Source of the DNA: Candidatus Buchananbacteria bacterium
GTDB taxonomy: Bacteria; Patescibacteriota; Patescibacteriia; CAIXNZ01
Assembly: GCA_030592165.1 (NCBI GenBank)
Contig: JAUVKC010000049.1
Coordinates: 1 to 7,775 of the forward strand
Direction: 5' to 3'
Length of the DNA: 7,775 nucleotides
Both the position numbers and the translations under genes were made by a program. Under the pieces are notes generated by a model. That model saw only the letters and a program-made list of their open reading frames with translations, made no database searches and was not told the origin of the DNA. Numbering within the stretch: position 1 is the first letter of the stretch; every line of letters begins with the position of its first letter. This document shows positions 5,095 to 7,775 of the stretch, one piece after another.

Positions 5095-6009
5095 ATGCAT
5101 CAGATTGAATTACCCAATGAAAATAAATTGCGTGAATTAAAATTTGAAAAGGCAGAGAGCAAGGGTCATTTTGATTTGATTTCAACTGATAAAAATGGTA
5201 ATGATATAATTGTTTCTGAAAGTGATTTGATCGCTGACATGGAATGGGGTCATTATTATGATTTGAATCATGATGTTGTTTCACAGGCTCATAGAAATAA
5301 ATACAATGGTTTTCGAAAAAAATATTTAGCTACGGCTTATGATAAAAAAATAGAAGAATTAAAAAATGAGCGGATACTAATTCAACGATTAAAACTTGAT
5401 CATGTGGATATGAAAAACTCAGTCATAGGAGAGATATACAAAGATTTACTTGAGAATATGAAAAGCGGAAACGAAAGATCTGAGCAGGCTGGTTTTTTAC
5501 TTGAAACAATGATTACCAGTTTATTGATTAAAATATCTTATGATTTTAGTGAGAAATATGATATTGAGGTTGAACATGCAACAGTTGAAGATGATGTAGA
5601 ATACAAGATTGATTTAATTGTTAAATTCAAAAACAAGAATCGTGCGTTGGAAGTTGATGGTGAAAGTGCTACAAAGGGTATTCAGCTAACTTTGGTTAAG
5701 CCAGGAAGTGAAAAGTACGATATAAAAAAGGATCAGATATATAAAGCTAATTCAAGAAGAAATAAAAAAGATAAAATTGATGATTTAGTTTTGATTTCAG
5801 TTGATCTAGAGAATAGAGAAATTAGCAAAGCTTATGATGAATGGAAAAAAAGAGGTGAGCCAGCAGGTGGCCCTGAGAAATTTTTCAAGACAGATCTTAT
5901 AGTTAATAAAATATTAAAGGGTATTTTTCAAGAAACAGAGCTGGATTTAAGTGATCCTGAGAATAAAAATATTAAAAATGAATTGTGGGAATATTTTGAA
6001 GGGAAGTAG
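5095..6009 (+). CDS. Hypothetical protein with PD-(D/E)XK nuclease-like features
   Basis: This 304-residue cytoplasmic protein is lysine- and glutamate-rich and I cannot place it in a named family. The N-terminal third has short strands and a helix, AYDKKIEELKNERILIQRLK (81-100). The middle looks like a restriction-endonuclease-type core. A helix, SEQAGFLLETMITSLLIKIS (129-148), is followed by a strand with YKIDLIVKF (D173). A second strand reads RALEVDG (E186-x-D188), and GIQLT (195-199, Q197) follows. The order helix-E, D, E-x-D/K, Q resembles PD-(D/E)XK nucleases, with D188 in place of the usual lysine, so activity is uncertain. The C-terminal end, LWEYFEGK, looks intact. The ATG at 5095 has at most a weak GGAAG upstream. 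Reading in frame backwards leads across a TAG to 4921, so this may be the body of a truncated longer protein. Confidence 0.65.
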   Translation: MHQIELPNENKLRELKFEKAESKGHFDLISTDKNGNDIIVSESDLIADMEWGHYYDLNHDVVSQAHRNKYNGFRKKYLATAYDKKIEELKNERILIQRLKLDHVDMKNSVIGEIYKDLLENMKSGNERSEQAGFLLETMITSLLIKISYDFSEKYDIEVEHATVEDDVEYKIDLIVKFKNKNRALEVDGESATKGIQLTLVKPGSEKYDIKKDQIYKANSRRNKKDKIDDLVLISVDLENREISKAYDEWKKRGEPAGGPEKFFKTDLIVNKILKGIFQETELDLSDPENKNIKNELWEYFEGK

Positions 6010-6023
6010 GTGAAGACAGAACC

Positions 6024-6068
6024 ACCTGTCTACGTACTAACGTACTATGGTAGACAGGTCAATTTTTT
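6024..6068 (+). terminator. Terminator hairpin after the nuclease-like gene
   Basis: Perfect 10-bp arms, ACCTGTCTAC (6024-6033) and GTAGACAGGT (6050-6059), enclose a 16-nt loop. A run of six T residues (6063-6068) follows. The left arm and loop also contain two tandem copies of ACGTACTA (6032-6047). The hairpin lies 14 bp after the stop at 6009 and would separate this gene from dnaJ. Confidence 0.75.
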
Positions 6069-6077
6069 AAAATTAAT

Positions 6078-6112
6078 TACTGCCCTAAGCCCCATGTTCA
6101 AGGCTCAGAGCC
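6078..6112 (+). repeat. 7-bp-periodic degenerate repeat in the dnaJ leader
   Basis: Five units of 7 bp follow each other: tactgcc, ctaagcc, ccatgtt, caaggct and cagagcc. Four of the five share a GCY at the same phase; the third has diverged. It ends 10 bp before the dnaJ ATG, where no Shine-Dalgarno sequence is found. The core resembles the grpE leader array at 117-151, including the shared string CTAAGCCC. Confidence 0.55.
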
Positions 6113-6122
6113 GTTATATATT

Positions 6123-7217
6123 ATGCCAAAAGATTATTACAAAGTACTAGGTGTTGAAAAAAGCGCCACAAAAGACGAGATAAAAAAAGCCTTTCGTGAA
6201 AAGGCTCATGTTTTTCATCCTGATAAAAAAGACGGTGATGAAAAAAAGTTTAAAGAAGCTAATGAAGCTTATCAAGTTTTGCACGATGATCAAAAAAGAC
6301 AGCAATATGATCAGTTTGGCTCCAATTTTGATCAGCAAGGTGGTTTTGGTGGTGGTATGAACTGGGACGATTTCATGAATCAAGCCAGAGGAGGTGGATT
6401 CTCGGCTGGGGGCGATTTTGGTGATTTGAATGATATTTTGGGTGATCTTTTTGGTGGTGGCTTCGGCGGAGGAAGACGCAAAACAAATAACCGGGGTCAT
6501 GATATTGAAGTTGATTTGAGTTTGAGTTTTGAAGAAGCTGTTTTTGGGGTTGAAAAAACAATTGAATTATATAAGCTTGAGGTCTGTGATAAATGTAATG
6601 GTAACGGAGCTGAACCTGGTTCGAAAATTAGTGAATGTAAAACGTGCCATGGTCAGGGCAAGGTGCAAAAAATTCAGCGAACAATTTTGGGTAATATGCA
6701 AACAGTTGTTGTTTGTCCTGATTGTTCTGGTGAAGGTAAGTCATATGAAAAAGCTTGTTCAAAATGTGCTGGTCAGGGCAGGATTAAAGAAAAAAAACAA
6801 ATTCCAGTTAAAGTTCCTGCAGGGATTGATAATGGTATGACTTTACGAATGCAAAATGAAGGTGAAGCAGGTGTCAAAGGTGGTAAATCAGGTGATTTAT
6901 TTATTCGGGTTCATGTCAAAGCAAGTCTTGATTTTGAACGTCAGGGCAATAATATAATTACTCGTCAAGAAATTAATTTTTCTCAGGCAGCTCTAGGTGA
7001 TAAAATCGAAATTAAAACAATTGACGGGGAAGTCAAATTGAAAATACCTGCGGGCACGCAGTCAGGTAAAGTTTTTAAATTAAAAGGTAAGGGCGTTGCC
7101 AGTTTTCAAGGTTATGGTAAAGGTGATCATTTGGTTGAAATTATTGTAAAAATACCTGATAAATTAAGTAAAGATCAGAAAAAGATTTTAGAGGAATTAA
7201 AGAAAGAGGGGCTTTAA
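6123..7217 (+). CDS. dnaJ: DnaJ, J-domain co-chaperone (type I Hsp40)
   Basis: DnaJ delivers unfolded proteins to DnaK and stimulates its ATPase. The 364-residue product has the complete type I layout. The J domain is at 1-65, with YYKVLGVEKSA at the start and the essential HPD at 32-34. A glycine/phenylalanine-rich region spans about 72-117 with repeats of GGFGGG. The zinc-binding domain has all four CXXCXGXG motifs: CDKCNGNG (155-162), CKTCHGQG (172-179), CPDCSGEG (198-205) and CSKCAGQG (212-219). The C-terminal beta domains end near 345, followed by a short charged helix. Its length is close to E. coli DnaJ (376). The start is set by the conserved MPKDYYKVLG. No Shine-Dalgarno sequence is present. 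It is separated from dnaK by about 2.9 kb of other genes and by a terminator, so it is probably transcribed separately. Confidence 0.98.
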   Translation: MPKDYYKVLGVEKSATKDEIKKAFREKAHVFHPDKKDGDEKKFKEANEAYQVLHDDQKRQQYDQFGSNFDQQGGFGGGMNWDDFMNQARGGGFSAGGDFGDLNDILGDLFGGGFGGGRRKTNNRGHDIEVDLSLSFEEAVFGVEKTIELYKLEVCDKCNGNGAEPGSKISECKTCHGQGKVQKIQRTILGNMQTVVVCPDCSGEGKSYEKACSKCAGQGRIKEKKQIPVKVPAGIDNGMTLRMQNEGEAGVKGGKSGDLFIRVHVKASLDFERQGNNIITRQEINFSQAALGDKIEIKTIDGEVKLKIPAGTQSGKVFKLKGKGVASFQGYGKGDHLVEIIVKIPDKLSKDQKKILEELKKEGL

Positions 7218-7278
7218 AAAAAATCATAATCGTAGGTGCAGGTTTAAAACCTGCACCTACGATTATGATTTTTTTTTT
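7216..7278 (+). terminator. Very long perfect terminator hairpin after dnaJ
   Basis: A 30-bp perfect stem (7216-7245 against 7247-7276) has a single central A at 7246. It begins inside the dnaJ stop codon and ends in a T run (7269-7278). The left side starts with eight A residues, so the hairpin can terminate transcription from either strand. The inner part, GTAGGTGCAGGTTT and its complement, looks like an inserted palindromic repeat whose ends merge with the A and T tracts. Confidence 0.9.
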
Positions 7279-7286
7279 GCTTTGTT

Positions 7287-7315
7287 TTGTTTGACAACCT
7301 AAATTGTGGTATAAT
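7287..7315 (+). promoter_or_regulatory. Extended -10 promoter of the terminal membrane protein gene
   Basis: A perfect TATAAT (7310-7315) is preceded by TGG, an extended -10, with TTGTTT 17 bp upstream (7287-7292). A perfect TTGACA is also present at 7291-7296, but its 13-bp spacing is too short for normal use. Transcription would start near 7322, about 26 bp before the ATG. Confidence 0.65.
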
Positions 7316-7347
7316 TAAACTAAGAAAAATTAAAGATATCCACATAC

Positions 7348-7775
7348 ATGGATTTTTTGCTAAATATAAATTGGGCGACACCCACTTGGGATTTGTTTAT
7401 AATCTTGTTTTTTATAGTGGCGGCTTTCCTCTATGGATTATCTTTGGGTCGCAATAGAGTTATAGTTATTTTGGTTAGTATTTATATGGCTTTGGCCATA
7501 GTCAATACTGCTCCTTATTTAAATGATTTTTCAGCTGAGATTAGCTATAATAGTGCATCGATTGTTAAATTTACAGTATTTGTTGGTTTATTTATAGTTT
7601 TATTTTTTTTACTTTCAAGGGGTGCTTTGACAAGGACATTCTCAGGATCTGAAAGTTCTGGGGCTTGGTGGCAATCAATAGTTTTTAGTTTTTTTCACGT
7701 TGGTTTGATTTTAAGTATTTTACTATCATATTTACCACAGGAAATGTTAAACCATGTTTCTGAAGGTATGCGTAA
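7348..7775 (+). CDS. Polytopic membrane protein, 3' end beyond the window
   Basis: The frame is open from the ATG at 7348 to the window edge (142 residues visible). It encodes at least four hydrophobic helices, at about residues 14-33 (WDLFIILFFIVAAFLYG region), 37-56, 71-90 and 109-129. Short polar links join them, including the basic SRGALTRTFSGSESSGAWW (90-108). No signal peptide is separate from the first helix. I do not recognise the family. The first half has a loose resemblance to CvpA-type proteins (an early W-D helix, then G-x-x-x-G-R and a second helix), which is weak evidence. An extended -10 promoter lies upstream and the dnaJ terminator shields it, so it starts a new transcription unit. 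The start ATG lacks a Shine-Dalgarno sequence. Confidence 0.75.
   Translation, partial: MDFLLNINWATPTWDLFIILFFIVAAFLYGLSLGRNRVIVILVSIYMALAIVNTAPYLNDFSAEISYNSASIVKFTVFVGLFIVLFFLLSRGALTRTFSGSESSGAWWQSIVFSFFHVGLILSILLSYLPQEMLNHVSEGMR

Noticed and set aside
6147..6840. Several ORFs in other frames overlapping dnaJ
   Set aside because: All overlap the conserved J, G/F and zinc-finger coding region, and their compositions reflect the glycine-rich repeats in another frame.
7291..7315. TTGACA with TATAAT as a classical promoter
   Set aside because: The spacer is only 13 bp; the extended -10 with TTGTTT at 17 bp is the better reading.
1..7775. Possible recoding of TGA, because every gene whose stop is seen ends in TAA or TAG
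   Set aside because: None of the recognised genes contains an in-frame TGA and all are full length under the standard bacterial code, so there is no evidence for recoding; AT-rich genomes favour TAA anyway.

Overview
The window carries the core heat-shock chaperone locus of an AT-rich bacterium: the last codons of hrcA, then grpE, dnaK and dnaJ, all on the + strand, with unrelated genes interleaved. Several traits suggest a Candidate Phyla Radiation (Patescibacteria) genome. GrpE is short, most starts lack a Shine-Dalgarno sequence, and the intergenic regions hold many palindromes and mosaic repeats. No marker gene here fixes the lineage, so this placement is an inference.

Layout. 1-622: hrcA 3' end and grpE. 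640-1093: a self-contained minus-strand gene of unknown function, with its own consensus promoter, AGGAGG ribosome binding site and terminator; it is richer in GC than its neighbours. 1098-3184: a 7-bp-periodic leader and dnaK. 3203-3232: a perfect 30-bp palindrome. 3260-4412: dinD and a DUF3467 gene, probably co-transcribed. 4431-4613: a mosaic of short nested palindromic repeats. 4629-4834: a minus-strand 57-residue membrane protein, again with AGGAGG, promoter and terminator. 4921-6009: one reading frame split by an in-frame TAG into a 52-residue coiled-coil piece and a 304-residue nuclease-like piece. 6024-6068: a terminator. 6078-7217: a second 7-bp-periodic leader of the grpE type and dnaJ. 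7216-7276: a very strong terminator. 7287 to the end: an extended -10 promoter and the start of a polytopic membrane protein cut by the window edge.

How the genes work together. DnaK (ATP-driven Hsp70), DnaJ (J-domain co-chaperone that stimulates ATP hydrolysis) and GrpE (nucleotide exchange factor) form one folding machine, and HrcA is the usual repressor of such loci. No complete CIRCE operator is visible here, so any HrcA site would lie upstream of the window. The inserted genes (DinD, DUF3467, nuclease-like protein) have no known chaperone role; DinD ties the locus loosely to DNA damage.

The most unusual signals are three. Degenerate 7-bp-periodic arrays lie just upstream of the grpE, dnaK and dnaJ start codons. 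An amber codon divides the 4921-6009 frame. The two minus-strand genes have textbook expression signals, whereas the + strand genes lack Shine-Dalgarno sequences.
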